Assembly: GCA_944391815.1 (NCBI GenBank) | Contig: CALXUV010000020.1 | Span: 1-64,000 of the forward strand | Reading direction: 5' to 3' | Source: an uncultured Clostridia bacterium | GTDB lineage: Bacteria > Bacillota > Clostridia > Oscillospirales > CAG-272 | Length of the DNA: 64,000 nucleotides | Shown here: one piece after another, positions 53,642 through 62,151 of the stretch | How the letters are laid out: every line of letters starts with the position of its first letter | Numbering within the stretch: the first letter of the stretch is position 1 | The notes under the pieces: model-generated | What the model was told of the DNA's origin: nothing | Databases searched by the model: none | Seen by the model: the letters and a program-made list of their open reading frames with translations, nothing else | Position numbers and translations under genes: made by a program

Positions 53642-54643
53642 ATGAACGGAAGCGAAAGATTTTCAGCTATCATGAACGGCAAAAAACCGGACAGACTTCC
53701 GGTGATCGAGTGGGCACCGTGGTGGAATCTGACTGTGCAAAGATGGGAAAACGAAGGACTTCAGACAAAATTCAGAACATACCGAGATATTTATAACATC
53801 CAGCGCGAGCTGGGGCTTGACGGTTGTATACAGACTTTTTTCAATGTGAGAACCGCTCTGACTCCAAAAGCCGCACACCGCGGAGCCGGCATCATCACCG
53901 ATGAAAGCGATTACGACAAAATCAAAGAGACAATGTACCCTGACCCGGAAAAAATGTTTCCTTCCGAGCATTACAGCTGGCTCGAGTCGGTTCATGCGGA
54001 CGGTGACAGTATTGCGTTTTTCAGCGTGGAGGGATTTTTCTGGTTTGCACGGGAAATTTTCGGAATTGAACCGCATCTTTACAGCTTTTACGATTACCCG
54101 GAGCTTCTTGACAGAATGTGCACCGATTACGCCGAATGGCTTGAAAAGGTACTGCCTTACATCTGCAACAGATTCCGGTTCGACTTTATGAGTTTTGCCG
54201 AGGATATGAGCTATAACAACGGTCCGATGCTCGGAAAAGAGCTTTTCGACGAGTTCCTCGCCCCTTATTATAAAAGAGTGATACCTATTCTCAAAAAATA
54301 CAATGTGCCGGTTTTCATCGACAGCGACGGAGACATTACAAAAGCAGTGGATTGGTATTCGGAAGTGGGGGCTGACGGAATGTTTCCGCTTGAAAGACAG
54401 GCGGGAGTTGACGTTAAAGTTTACATTGAAAAGCACCCGGAAATGGCTTTCCTCGGCCATTTTGACAAAATGTGCATGAAATTCGGAGAAGAAGCTATGC
54501 GCAAGGAATTTATCCGCCTTATGCCTTCCTGGCAAAACGGTAAGCTTATTCCGTCCGTCGATCACCAGACACCGCCTGACGTCAGTCTTGACAATTACAG
54601 AATATTTGTGCGTCTGTTTAAAGAGTACTCCGTAAAAATCTGA
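53642..54643 (+). CDS. Uroporphyrinogen decarboxylase (URO-D) family protein
   Basis: 333 residues. Start NGSERFSAIMNGKKPDRLPV, then the (beta/alpha)8 barrel with DFMSFAEDMSYNNGPMLG and MLGKELFDEFLAPYYKR, VFIDSDGDITKAVDWY and a final SVDHQTPPDVSLDNYRIFVRL. Members of this branch are methyltransferases acting with corrinoid proteins or decarboxylases; this one sits beside uronate genes and not near heme genes, so heme synthesis is unlikely. No corrinoid protein gene is near. Spacing from the divergent acetyltransferase is about 240 bases. AAAAGGAGTTTGAT precedes the ATG. Confidence 0.88.
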   Translation: MNGSERFSAIMNGKKPDRLPVIEWAPWWNLTVQRWENEGLQTKFRTYRDIYNIQRELGLDGCIQTFFNVRTALTPKAAHRGAGIITDESDYDKIKETMYPDPEKMFPSEHYSWLESVHADGDSIAFFSVEGFFWFAREIFGIEPHLYSFYDYPELLDRMCTDYAEWLEKVLPYICNRFRFDFMSFAEDMSYNNGPMLGKELFDEFLAPYYKRVIPILKKYNVPVFIDSDGDITKAVDWYSEVGADGMFPLERQAGVDVKVYIEKHPEMAFLGHFDKMCMKFGEEAMRKEFIRLMPSWQNGKLIPSVDHQTPPDVSLDNYRIFVRLFKEYSVKI

Positions 54644-54834
54644 AAAAACACCCGAGGTCAACAAATACCGGACTGAATCGGGTACTTGATATTCCGTTTC
54701 CACAGTAAGCGATTTAAGAACAGAAAGCGATATAATGACTTGCAGGACTGTGATGCCTGAATGTTATTTTCAAGAAAACATAACCACAGTAAACTTGTTC
54801 TCATGAAATAATCTTAGAGAAAGGAGATTATACG

Positions 54835-57015
54835 ATGTCGCTGATACGCCTTTCGGATACAGGAAAAATTTATTCCGGAAACGGAAGCTCAGCAGTCGGT
54901 ATCCGTAACATAAACTTATCTTTTGAAAGCGGAGAATTTGTCGCTGTAACAGGACAGTCCGGCAGCGGAAAAACCACGCTTTTGAATGTCATCGGAGGTA
55001 TAGACAGCTATGATGAGGGGGAACTTTATATAGAAGATTCTCCGACTTCTCACTTTACCCAAAAGGACTGGGAGAAATACAGAGAAGATTATATTTCTTT
55101 TATCTTTCAGGATTACAACATTCTTGAAAGTTTCACTGTGCTTGAAAACGTAGAGCTTGCTTTATTACACATAAAGGACGGTAAGCTACGCCGCAAACGG
55201 GCGCTGGAACTGATTTCAAAGGTCGGGCTTGATGATAAAATTTCAAGCAAGGGAGCAAAGCTTTCAGGAGGTCAGAAACAGCGTACGGTCATTGCAAGAG
55301 CACTTGCCAAGGACTCGCCGATAATTCTTGCCGACGAACCCACCGGCAATCTCGACAGCAAAAGCGCAGGTGAAATAATCAGACTTCTGAAAGAAATTTC
55401 AGAAAACAAACTGGTTATCATGGTAACTCATGATTTTGACAGCGTAAAGGACATTGTCACCCGTGAAGTAAGGATTTTTGACGGCAGCGTTGAATACGAC
55501 CGCAAACTGCAACAAAAAGCTGTTTCTTCGGACCCGGAAAAAACTACATCTGATGACAAAAACAGCCTTGTACGCAGCTCTGCTGTACTTGGCTTAGCTC
55601 TTTACAGGTCGAAGCCCGTTTTTACTGTTTTTCTCGCATTAATGATGATTTTTCCCATATTTGCACTTTACGGACTTTCTATCTTTGTTGCTCAGACAAC
55701 GGAGGAAATCTCGGAAAAAAACTTCTTTACATATATTCCCGGCAGAATAGTCGTTTCTTCCGCTGACGGTCAGCCTTATACCGAAGATTTTATAGCTGAG
55801 GTTGCGAAAAAAACAGGCGCTGAAAGCTATATGTTTTACGATAAAGTACTGGACGACACTTTTTCTTATTCTCACATAGATTACGCTCGTAATATTTATG
55901 TATACTTTAATATGACTGTCTCAGTGGAAACACCGAGGCATGCGGATATCGGCAGATTTCCCGAAAGCCCTGATGAAATATTTCTCTCCCTCCCGATATA
56001 TTTACAGGATGAATTCGGAAAAAAAGCTATCGCCGACATCGATCTGAACCTTTTTTCCGGACTCGGTGGAATGAAAATCTGCGGTATCGATTACTATTAC
56101 GACAATACTGTCACACCGAAAATTCACATGACAAAGGAAGGTCTTCAGAATTTCACGCTCCTAAAAATTGCCGAGTCATCATTCGATTCCATAAAAATTT
56201 TCACAACGTCTTTCGGAACCGAGTGGGAGGAAAATTATTATTTTCCCGGAAGTGCCATTCGTTTTACACCCCTTCTTGCAAAAAATGAAATATTCAGTCC
56301 ACAATTTAAAAACTTTGACAATGCAACGGCACATTTTAGTAATTACCAAAGTCAAAACGAATTACACTACGATTTTACCGTGAAGGACTCTCTTGAAGGA
56401 TACTCGGAACTCTCGTACGATTCAAACGTTTTCTTCGTTAGCACCGAATTTCTCACAGAACTGACAAATGAAGTACTTGATACCTCTGTTACACAATCAT
56501 CGCTTTTCTTTTCAAGCGACGCCGAAGCTAAGAAGGCGATACAGGTTATCAAGGATTCGGGTCTTGCCTACCTTATGTCCGATGCGAAAGCTGATGTTCC
56601 TTTTGAGAGCATAAGTAATGCACTGAGTTATCTCGGCATGATAATTCTTACAATTTTCTGTCTGATTTTTCTTACACTCTTTGTAATAATCTGCACATCA
56701 AGAGCCGTAATGTCGACAAAAGACGATGTTGCAGTGCTGAGATCAATGGGAATACGCTCATCAGTACTCAAAGCGGCTTTTGTCTTCCGGATGATGCTGT
56801 CATTAGTGCCGGCTTGCATACTACTGACCGTCACCGCTTTTATCGTTTATCTTAACCCCACTTCAAACAAGTATGTGCCATTCCTGCATGCCAGGGACTA
56901 TATGTTTATCTTCTTCGGAATGCTGACGGTTACACTGCTTGTAACCATGAACTTCGTAAAGCGGATATTCAAGGTAAGTGTACGCAGAGCTTTGAAAGAA
57001 GGTGATCGTATATGA
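54835..57015 (+). CDS. MacB-type ABC transporter, ATPase fused to FtsX-like permease
   Basis: 726 residues. ATPase 1-~230: Walker A GQSGSGKTT (40-48), signature LSGGQKQRTVIARA, Walker B IILADEPTGNLDS. Membrane helix near 262-285 (VFTVFLALMMIFPIFALYG), an extracytoplasmic domain to about 595, then three helices at the C-terminus (MIILTIFCLIFLTLFVIIC). This is the MacB/FtsX layout, used to move peptides, lipoproteins or toxins. GAAAGGAGATTATACG precedes the ATG. The next gene starts inside its last codons. Confidence 0.9.
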   Translation: MSLIRLSDTGKIYSGNGSSAVGIRNINLSFESGEFVAVTGQSGSGKTTLLNVIGGIDSYDEGELYIEDSPTSHFTQKDWEKYREDYISFIFQDYNILESFTVLENVELALLHIKDGKLRRKRALELISKVGLDDKISSKGAKLSGGQKQRTVIARALAKDSPIILADEPTGNLDSKSAGEIIRLLKEISENKLVIMVTHDFDSVKDIVTREVRIFDGSVEYDRKLQQKAVSSDPEKTTSDDKNSLVRSSAVLGLALYRSKPVFTVFLALMMIFPIFALYGLSIFVAQTTEEISEKNFFTYIPGRIVVSSADGQPYTEDFIAEVAKKTGAESYMFYDKVLDDTFSYSHIDYARNIYVYFNMTVSVETPRHADIGRFPESPDEIFLSLPIYLQDEFGKKAIADIDLNLFSGLGGMKICGIDYYYDNTVTPKIHMTKEGLQNFTLLKIAESSFDSIKIFTTSFGTEWEENYYFPGSAIRFTPLLAKNEIFSPQFKNFDNATAHFSNYQSQNELHYDFTVKDSLEGYSELSYDSNVFFVSTEFLTELTNEVLDTSVTQSSLFFSSDAEAKKAIQVIKDSGLAYLMSDAKADVPFESISNALSYLGMIILTIFCLIFLTLFVIICTSRAVMSTKDDVAVLRSMGIRSSVLKAAFVFRMMLSLVPACILLTVTAFIVYLNPTSNKYVPFLHARDYMFIFFGMLTVTLLVTMNFVKRIFKVSVRRALKEGDRI

Positions 57016-60000
57016 TAAGCATAAAAAATGCGGATAAGTATTTTAACAGAAAAAAAGCTTCTGAAATCCATGTAATAAACGACCTGACACTTGAACTTCC
57101 TGAAACAGGATTTATTGCAATAACCGGGCGCTCCGGATGCGGAAAAACAACACTTCTCAACGCTATCGGCGGTCTTGATGATATCGGAAACGGAAGCATT
57201 GAAGTTTGCGGTAAAGACATATCGGAAGATACCGACAATGTAAGGAACAGATACATAGGATACATACTGCAGAATTACTGTCTGTGCGCTTCAATGACAG
57301 TCGGTGAAAACGTTATGAGCGCTCTGCGTCTCGCAGGTTTTACCGACAAAGCGGAATCAGAAAAAAGGGTTTTTACCGCACTGAAAAATGTCGGCATGGA
57401 GAAATTTATAAAACGCTTTCCGAATGCCCTGTCAGGAGGTCAGCAACAGCGTGTTGCAATCGCCAGAGCAATAGTCAAAAACCCCGCCGTCATTCTCGCA
57501 GACGAACCTACCGGTAATCTTGACTCAGCCAATACTTTGACGGTAATGGAAATTTTAAAAGAAATTTCAAAGAACCGTCTTGTGCTTATGGTTACGCACG
57601 AAGAAGACCTGGCTTACAGATATTGCGATCGGATAATAACTCTTTCCGACGGAAGGATAGTATCGGATACCACTGCCGACCCGGACTCAGTCCGGAACTT
57701 AAAAGAAACCGATGACGGCTCAGTTTATCTCGGGGACATGGAACACTCGTCGCTGACTCTCGGAAAACTTAAAATCGAATATTTCAGTGACGGAAGCGAA
57801 AAGGAAGCGGAACTGAAAGTTATCAGCCATAAGGGAAACATTTATCTCGGAAGCAGCGGCGCTTCAGTAAGACTGATCGGTGAAAAAAACAGTCTGAATA
57901 TTGTTGACGGTAAAAAACCGAAAGAAAATAACGATACCGCAAGTCAAAAAAAATTTGACATCTCTGCCTTGCCGCCTGTCCCGGAAAGCAAAAACACAGG
58001 TCGACTGTTTGATCTTAAAAAAGCTGCAATTACTGCATTCAGAAATAATCTTTCACCAAAAAACAGAAAAGTAAAAATGCTTTACATTCTTATGGTTTGC
58101 CTGTCGCTTGTTATGACCGGTACTTCTGCTTTTTGGGGTAAAACCATTGCCGGCTTCAAAAAAACAGAACAGGGATACAGTGACCGTATCATCTTTTTGA
58201 ATTTGAAGCAAGAAGAGAACGAAATTGACTATACCGAAGTGGCTTCGCTTGTAGGAAAAAACGGAGTTACTTCAGTGTTTCCTTTGAACTTTTTCAGTAA
58301 AACAGATATGATTTATGCCGGAAAATCAACGGTGGAATTCAGGTACGGAAACTTTGACACCAAAAAAGATCTCAGCTTGTCTTTCGGAACAACAGGATTT
58401 TTCCTGCCTCAAGCAGAAATCCGTGACAGTCATCTTATTGCAGGTACGGATAAAATAACGGATAACAATCAGGTTATAATAACCACTGCAATTGCAGATT
58501 ATATCCTCCAAAACTCATATTACGACAATATTTCATCATACAATGATCTGATAGGACTCCGGGAAGCGGTAAACGAATATTACAACTTAACTTCCTCGAA
58601 CGAAAACATCTGCCTTGAAATAGTGGGGATCGTCAGTAATAACAAACCCTACTATTTCGTTTCAGAAATTCAGTACGCATACAGACATTTGGAAATAATT
58701 GCGTTGCCTTATTCTTTTCTCAAAAATCCAACTTTTCCGGCTCCTGCCGACGGTTCGGCAATAGTCAACATTTCATCTTCTTTTGTTGCCAATGATTCCG
58801 ATTTTACCGGATTTCAGAAGTCAAAGATTAGTATTTTGGGGAAACCACTTGATATTGCCGGCAGAGCGTTTTCTTACCGCGAAACTGTCGAAGAATGTAT
58901 GTTAAATCATGGTTACCGCGAAACCAAGACCGACAAAGAATGGGAAGCATTTTTACAAAATGTTATGCCGGATCAGGATCCGGCTCTGATCCGCAGTTAC
59001 CTTCCGCTTGCCAAAATGATTTACAGGCTTGAATTTGCCAATATTTACAAAGATTATTTAAGCGATAAGACGTATAAAATTCACACCCCTGCCAGTTACT
59101 ATGTAATGAAAGACGGTGAATTTGACAAAGACAGTTATATTCGTATGATCGTGAGTTCTGCCGGTAGCGACGAGATAACACCCGTTTACAGCGAAGATCC
59201 GGAAACACTCTATGCTCTTGCTTACCTGTTTTACAAGACTTATGACCGTTACCCTGCAATCAACGGATTTACAGACCAAGCGGGAAACGTAATCAAAAAA
59301 GACACCTTATGGCTGAATTTCAGTCAGGCATCATCAAACTCTGACAAAGCAATCCAGCAATATCTCCCGCAAAGCGATCCGCAACCTGAATATCAGTCGT
59401 ACTTCGATTCACTGAACGCCGAATACTGTGTTGACTCAGGCGAAAATACTGTTGCAATACTCAGCGACAATGATTACATGTCTTTGCTAATGTCCGACGG
59501 TGCCACTTTTTCTCCGGTAGGCTTTCATTCTAAACATCAAGCCGTTGCAATAGTTTCAGACGATCCCGATACTACAGTCGCCTATTTAAAATCTGTTTAT
59601 GGCAGTGAATATATTTGTTCGCCGGACATGATAGAAAACCAAATCAAAGGTGATCTGGTTGAACAACTGGTATCGCAAACAATACCTTTCGTGATACTAT
59701 CAGTTATCCTCGGTATCAGCATTTACTTTATTATGCGTACCGCTCTTATGTCAAGAGTAAAGGAAATTGCCGTATACAGGGTTATCGGGGTTAGAAAAAG
59801 CAATCTGTACTTCCTGTTTTTCACTGAAAGTCTGACTGTTTTTGCTTTTACTGTTTTCCCCGGTTACTTCATCGTTTCGGTTTTTCTTGGTTCTGTCTCT
59901 TCTCCGTTGACATCAGGTGTATTTTATTATCCTTTCTACATTGCGCTTATTACTTTCACTTATCTTTTTGCCTGCGTTATTCTGTTCGGAATTCTTCCGG

Positions 60001-60056
60001 TCATACGGCTGCTGCGAAAAACACCAAGTCAGCTACTCACAAAATACGATATTTGA
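57012..60056 (+). CDS. Large MacB-type ABC transporter with ATPase and FtsX-like permease
   Basis: 1014 residues. ATPase 1-~230: Walker A GRSGCGKTT, signature LSGGQQQRVAIARA, Walker B VILADEPTGNLDS. A ~70-residue acidic/polar insert follows, then a helix near 357-378 (MLYILMVCLSLVMTGTSAF), a ~500-residue outer domain and three C-terminal helices. The start overlaps the stop of the gene before by four bases (ATGA), and the two proteins probably form a heterodimer. No regulator (two-component or GntR) is adjacent, unlike Bce modules. Confidence 0.9.
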   Translation: MISIKNADKYFNRKKASEIHVINDLTLELPETGFIAITGRSGCGKTTLLNAIGGLDDIGNGSIEVCGKDISEDTDNVRNRYIGYILQNYCLCASMTVGENVMSALRLAGFTDKAESEKRVFTALKNVGMEKFIKRFPNALSGGQQQRVAIARAIVKNPAVILADEPTGNLDSANTLTVMEILKEISKNRLVLMVTHEEDLAYRYCDRIITLSDGRIVSDTTADPDSVRNLKETDDGSVYLGDMEHSSLTLGKLKIEYFSDGSEKEAELKVISHKGNIYLGSSGASVRLIGEKNSLNIVDGKKPKENNDTASQKKFDISALPPVPESKNTGRLFDLKKAAITAFRNNLSPKNRKVKMLYILMVCLSLVMTGTSAFWGKTIAGFKKTEQGYSDRIIFLNLKQEENEIDYTEVASLVGKNGVTSVFPLNFFSKTDMIYAGKSTVEFRYGNFDTKKDLSLSFGTTGFFLPQAEIRDSHLIAGTDKITDNNQVIITTAIADYILQNSYYDNISSYNDLIGLREAVNEYYNLTSSNENICLEIVGIVSNNKPYYFVSEIQYAYRHLEIIALPYSFLKNPTFPAPADGSAIVNISSSFVANDSDFTGFQKSKISILGKPLDIAGRAFSYRETVEECMLNHGYRETKTDKEWEAFLQNVMPDQDPALIRSYLPLAKMIYRLEFANIYKDYLSDKTYKIHTPASYYVMKDGEFDKDSYIRMIVSSAGSDEITPVYSEDPETLYALAYLFYKTYDRYPAINGFTDQAGNVIKKDTLWLNFSQASSNSDKAIQQYLPQSDPQPEYQSYFDSLNAEYCVDSGENTVAILSDNDYMSLLMSDGATFSPVGFHSKHQAVAIVSDDPDTTVAYLKSVYGSEYICSPDMIENQIKGDLVEQLVSQTIPFVILSVILGISIYFIMRTALMSRVKEIAVYRVIGVRKSNLYFLFFTESLTVFAFTVFPGYFIVSVFLGSVSSPLTSGVFYYPFYIALITFTYLFACVILFGILPVIRLLRKTPSQLLTKYDI

Positions 60057-60221
60057 ACTTACCTGAGTAAAATACCGCTGGGGCCGAAAAGACAGGATTA
60101 TTTAACGTAGAGGTGGTTTATATAAACTTTTTAAATCACACAGTTTTCGTCAGATCAAGTTTTAACAAAAGTGAAACGCTTGTAATTTTTTGATTTTTGT
60201 TTTCAGTCAGAAGGATTTTTT

Positions 60222-60719
60222 ATGAAAAAAGTTTTAATCATCGGTTGTCCGGGAGCGGGAAAAAGCACATTCGGCAAACGACTTGCAGACAAAACAGGTC
60301 TGCCACTCTACCATCTTGATATGATCTGGCATAAGCCTGACAAAACCAACATTTCCACTGATGAATTTGACAGTCGGCTTACAGAAATAACCTTACGGGA
60401 TGAATGGATAATAGACGGAAACTATCAGCGCACTCTTGAAATGCGTCTGAACCGCTGTGATACGGTCTTTCTTCTCGACTTTCCGCTCGAAGTTTGCCTT
60501 GCCGGAATAAAATCAAGAATCGGGACTGTAAGAGAAGACCTGCCGTGGAAAGAAACTGAACTTGACAAGTCTTTCGAAGAGTTCGTTATCAATTTTCCCG
60601 AGGATAATCTGCCGAAAATTTACCGATTACTCGAAAAATACACTATGTCAAAAGATATACATATACTCAGGTCAAGGGCTGAGGCAGACTCATACCTTGA
60701 AGACAAGACTATCCTATAA
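60222..60719 (+). CDS. FlaR-like / adenylate-kinase-like P-loop kinase
   Basis: 165 residues: KVLIIGCPGAGKSTFGKRLAD (4-24, Walker A), LYHLDMIWHKPDK, DEWIIDGNYQRTLEMRLNRCDTVFLLDFP with the DGNYxxT motif and IYRLLEKY near the end. The family is labelled DNA-topology modulation protein FlaR or shikimate-kinase-like; no substrate is certain. It is alone after the ABC pair, behind AGAAGGATTTTTT. Confidence 0.82.
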   Translation: MKKVLIIGCPGAGKSTFGKRLADKTGLPLYHLDMIWHKPDKTNISTDEFDSRLTEITLRDEWIIDGNYQRTLEMRLNRCDTVFLLDFPLEVCLAGIKSRIGTVREDLPWKETELDKSFEEFVINFPEDNLPKIYRLLEKYTMSKDIHILRSRAEADSYLEDKTIL

Positions 60720-61268
60720 CCGACAAATTTAAGAATGTGAAAAAAGTGAACGCTCACCTTAAAAAATAAGCGAGCTCTGACGGATAAGTCAAGTAAAACC
60801 GATATACTTATCAGGTTTTTCAAAAAGTAGTTTTTCAGAAAAATTATCATCATTTTTATTCTCCACCCAATCAGATGGGCTGAGTTAAGTCCTGAAAATC
60901 AGCAATTACCCATCCATCAACAAAAACACCCGTCATCCTCTGTGAAAGACGGGTGTTTTTCTATTTACTCAGGAGCAGCCGAAATATTTCAATTTGAATT
61001 AAAATTTCTGTAGTCGGAATCAAAATTATTTTCCAGAAATCGTTAAAAAACGATTTTGAATTTTTCTGTCTTTATGCTTAATAAAACATTGGACTGTTTT
61101 TATAAACCATACAATTAAGGCAAAAAATCCGCCTTTCTTTTTGTCACTGAAAAAGGTAACATTTATGTTAAAACTGTTTACATACGATAAAAATTGTGAT
61201 AAAATAAAGGTATGCGCAAACGGTAAATTTTTTCACGGTCTGCCAAATATTAACGTCGGTGGGTAAAA
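60720..61268. other. Intergenic region with a repeat element and promoter
   Basis: 549 bases without a gene. Element: box CTGAGTTAAG (60880-60889) and, 42 bases on, a perfect 13-bp stem AAAAACACCCGTC (60922-60934) with GACGGGTGTTTTT (60948-60960), a strong bidirectional terminator. A promoter for the RsuA-like gene lies at 61177-61205: TTTACA, 17 bases, TAAAAT. Confidence 0.65.
60922..60960. terminator. Perfect 13-bp hairpin terminator
   Basis: Perfect stem at 60922-60934 and 60948-60960, loop of 13 bases, with T-tracts at both ends. Confidence 0.85.
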
Positions 61269-61966
61269 ATGAGACTTGACAAATTTCTGTCACAAACAAA
61301 AACGCTCTCACGTTCTGAGGCTTCAAAAGCCGCTAAAAACGGACTCATAACCGTAAACGGTTCACAGGTAAAAGACTGCTCCGTTCATATAGTTCCCGAA
61401 ACCGATGTGATATGCTTCCGCGGAGAAGAAATAGTTTACAGACAATTCATATGGATAATGATGAATAAACCGGCGGGTGTGCTCAGCGCTTCAAATGACA
61501 AAAAAGCAAAAACGGTAATAGATCTGCTTCCTCCTCCGCTCTGCTCGATGGGGCTGTTTCCATGCGGAAGACTTGATAAAGATACGGTCGGCCTTCTGCT
61601 GATAACCAACGACGGAGAGCTGTGTCACAAGCTGCTTACTCCGAAAAGCACGCCAAAAAAACATACCGTTTCATTCTTTCAAACCCGTACGATAAGCGAA
61701 AAAAAATCGAAGACGGAATACCAATGGACGGTAAAATAACAAAGCCGGCTGTCATCGTCTGCGACTCCCCGACATCCGGAAGCATCACTCTTACAGAGGG
61801 AAAATATCATCAGATAAAAAGAATGTTTGAATATGCGGGGAGCACCGTCACTTTTCTTCAGAGAACGGAATTCGGCGGTCTGAGTCTTGATCCTGCCCTC
61901 GGAAGCGGTCAATGGCGTTACCTTAGCGAAACTGAAATCGAGACGCTGAAAAAATGCTGCGAATGA
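61269..61966 (+). CDS. RsuA-family pseudouridine synthase, coding frame interrupted by a -1 frameshift
   Basis: Two frames join into one ~232-residue protein. The first (61269-61739) has the S4 domain (MRLDKFLSQTKTLSRSEAS) and the catalytic GRLDKDTVGLLLIT with the pseudouridylation aspartate, but then runs out of family. The second (read to 61966) gives KHAKKTYRFILSNPYD and LTEGKYHQIKRMFEYAG. Family members have PKKH before the KTY. Here CCGAAAAGCAC is one A short. An A7 run follows at 61655-61661. The enzyme would modify 16S rRNA. It may be real inactivation, a read error, or slippage-rescued. Confidence 0.75.
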
Positions 61967-62151
61967 TTTTTTGCTGCAAGCGTGATTATTGAAAAACATT
62001 TTATGCGGATTTCAGCACGCACAGTGCCCGTTTTCTGTATTTTTTATCAACCGAAACCAAACAAATTTCACCCGGAGCGGCACATAGCCTTCACTATGGT
62101 AAATTGCCGTTTCCGTAAAAATTTCAAAGCAAAACAAGAAAGGACATCAGA

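Noticed and set aside
53663-54703. A 346-codon open frame antisense to the UroD-family gene
   Set aside because: It is the mirror of a well-supported gene, has no ribosome site and no family likeness; codon bias of the real gene keeps it open.
60170-60190. Catabolite-repression (cre) site AGTGAAACGCTTGTAA
   Set aside because: The spacing around the central CG does not match the cre consensus.
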